Shown here: piece by piece, positions 63,869 to 64,000 of the stretch
How the letters are laid out: each line of letters begins with the position of its first letter
How positions within the stretch are numbered: the stretch's first letter is position 1
From: Halogeometricum sp. S1BR25-6
Lineage (GTDB): Archaea; Halobacteriota; Halobacteria; Halobacteriales; Haloferacaceae
NCBI RefSeq assembly: GCF_031624495.1
Contig: NZ_JAMQOP010000002.1
Span: 248,001-312,000 of the forward strand
Direction of reading: 5' to 3'
DNA length: 64,000 nt
Translations under genes and position numbers: made by a program
The notes under the pieces: model-generated
The model's database searches: none
What the model was told of the DNA's origin: nothing
Seen by the model: the letters and a program-made list of their open reading frames with translations, nothing else

Positions 63869-64000
63869 TCACGACTCGTTGGTCGACTCGAAATTCTCAG
63901 CGACGAGACCAATCAACGACTTTCGGAGGACTGTCTCGGCTCCACGCCGGACACGCTCGGAGGTGGCTTGCCTGCTGATGCCCAATTGATCGGCGATCTC
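63869..64000 (-). CDS. HTH_10 (Bat-like) regulator, C-terminal end only
   Basis: Only the last 43 residues are in the window; the gene continues beyond 64000. EIADQLGISRQATSERVRRGAETVL is the helix-turn-helix of the bacterio-opsin activator-like HTH_10 family, followed by a short C-terminus ending NFESTNES. The stop is at 63869-63871. These proteins normally carry PAS/GAF sensor domains upstream, which cannot be seen here. Confidence 0.75.
   Translation of the reverse strand, partial: EIADQLGISRQATSERVRRGAETVLRKSLIGLVAENFESTNES

Larger units (their letters stand above)
48605..64000. mobile_element. Integrative genomic island, right end outside the window
   Basis: From the integrase onward GC drops visibly, CTAG becomes frequent (at least 15 copies in ~15.4 kb against about seven in the preceding 48 kb), and the gene content changes to integrase, nuclease, restriction-modification, Rep-like, Fic and small hypothetical genes. 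The left boundary lies somewhere in 48,217-48,604. No matching direct repeat is provable because the right end is not in view. Confidence 0.85.

Overview
The window is haloarchaeal DNA, probably from the Haloferax/Halogeometricum side of the Halobacteria. The evidence is very high GC over the first ~48 kb, acidic proteins rich in Asp and Glu, Tat-type secreted proteins, an archaeal ribosomal protein (S17e), F420 synthesis (CofD), archaeal lipid reduction (geranylgeranyl reductase), the haloarchaeal three-subunit propionyl-CoA carboxylase including PccX, and leaderless promoters with a TATA box about 27 bp before the ATG. Genus and species cannot be fixed from the sequence alone.

Region 1 (1-48.2 kb) is ordinary chromosome with dense genes. 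It opens with a stand-alone E1 alpha/beta pair of a 2-oxoacid dehydrogenase and a three-gene molybdenum hydroxylase operon whose active-site motif is not that of true CO dehydrogenase. Next come a lipid reductase, a D-2-hydroxyacid dehydrogenase, a Tat-exported laccase-like multicopper oxidase and aspartate-semialdehyde dehydrogenase. Propionyl-CoA carboxylase is split: pccA (12.5 kb), the biotin ligase birA (15.3 kb) and pccB-pccX (24.7-26.5 kb) lie within 14 kb. A translationally coupled four-gene cluster (cofD, a Dus-like TIM barrel, a CitG-like protein and a DUF447 protein) lies between them. Further on are two tandem sodium-dependent (NSS) transporters, several NAD(P)-dependent oxidoreductases, a PfkB kinase, sucC-sucD, a CARF-like winged-helix regulator, a lipoprotein/zinc-finger/membrane-protein trio, an SAH/MTA-type deaminase and an orphan DNA methyltransferase that probably marks CTAG.

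Region 2 (about 48.6 kb to the end) is a horizontally acquired island. GC falls sharply, the CTAG tetranucleotide becomes much more frequent, and the first gene is a tyrosine integrase followed 1 bp later by a small PD-(D/E)XK nuclease-like gene. An 860-bp non-coding stretch then carries two broken 3' ends of a Rep-like gene, two copies of an exactly conserved 17-bp site, and two clusters of 9-bp iterons. A complete type I restriction-modification operon (hsdM-hsdS-hsdR plus a YgjP-type metallopeptidase) follows, then a stand-alone OB-fold/Mre11-type phosphoesterase with a small leader ORF. Beyond that are a 55-aa protein and an intact HUH Rep-like gene that carries the same 17-bp site just after its stop codon, a membrane protein, a Fic protein, a 263-bp MITE-like element, and small zinc-ribbon and winged-helix genes. 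The last gene, an HTH_10-type regulator, runs off the window, and the far end of the island is not visible.

The most promising unexplained signal is the recurring module 'Rep 3' end + invariant 17-bp site', with the neighbouring iterons. It looks like the replication or transposition terminus of an uncharacterised haloarchaeal element.
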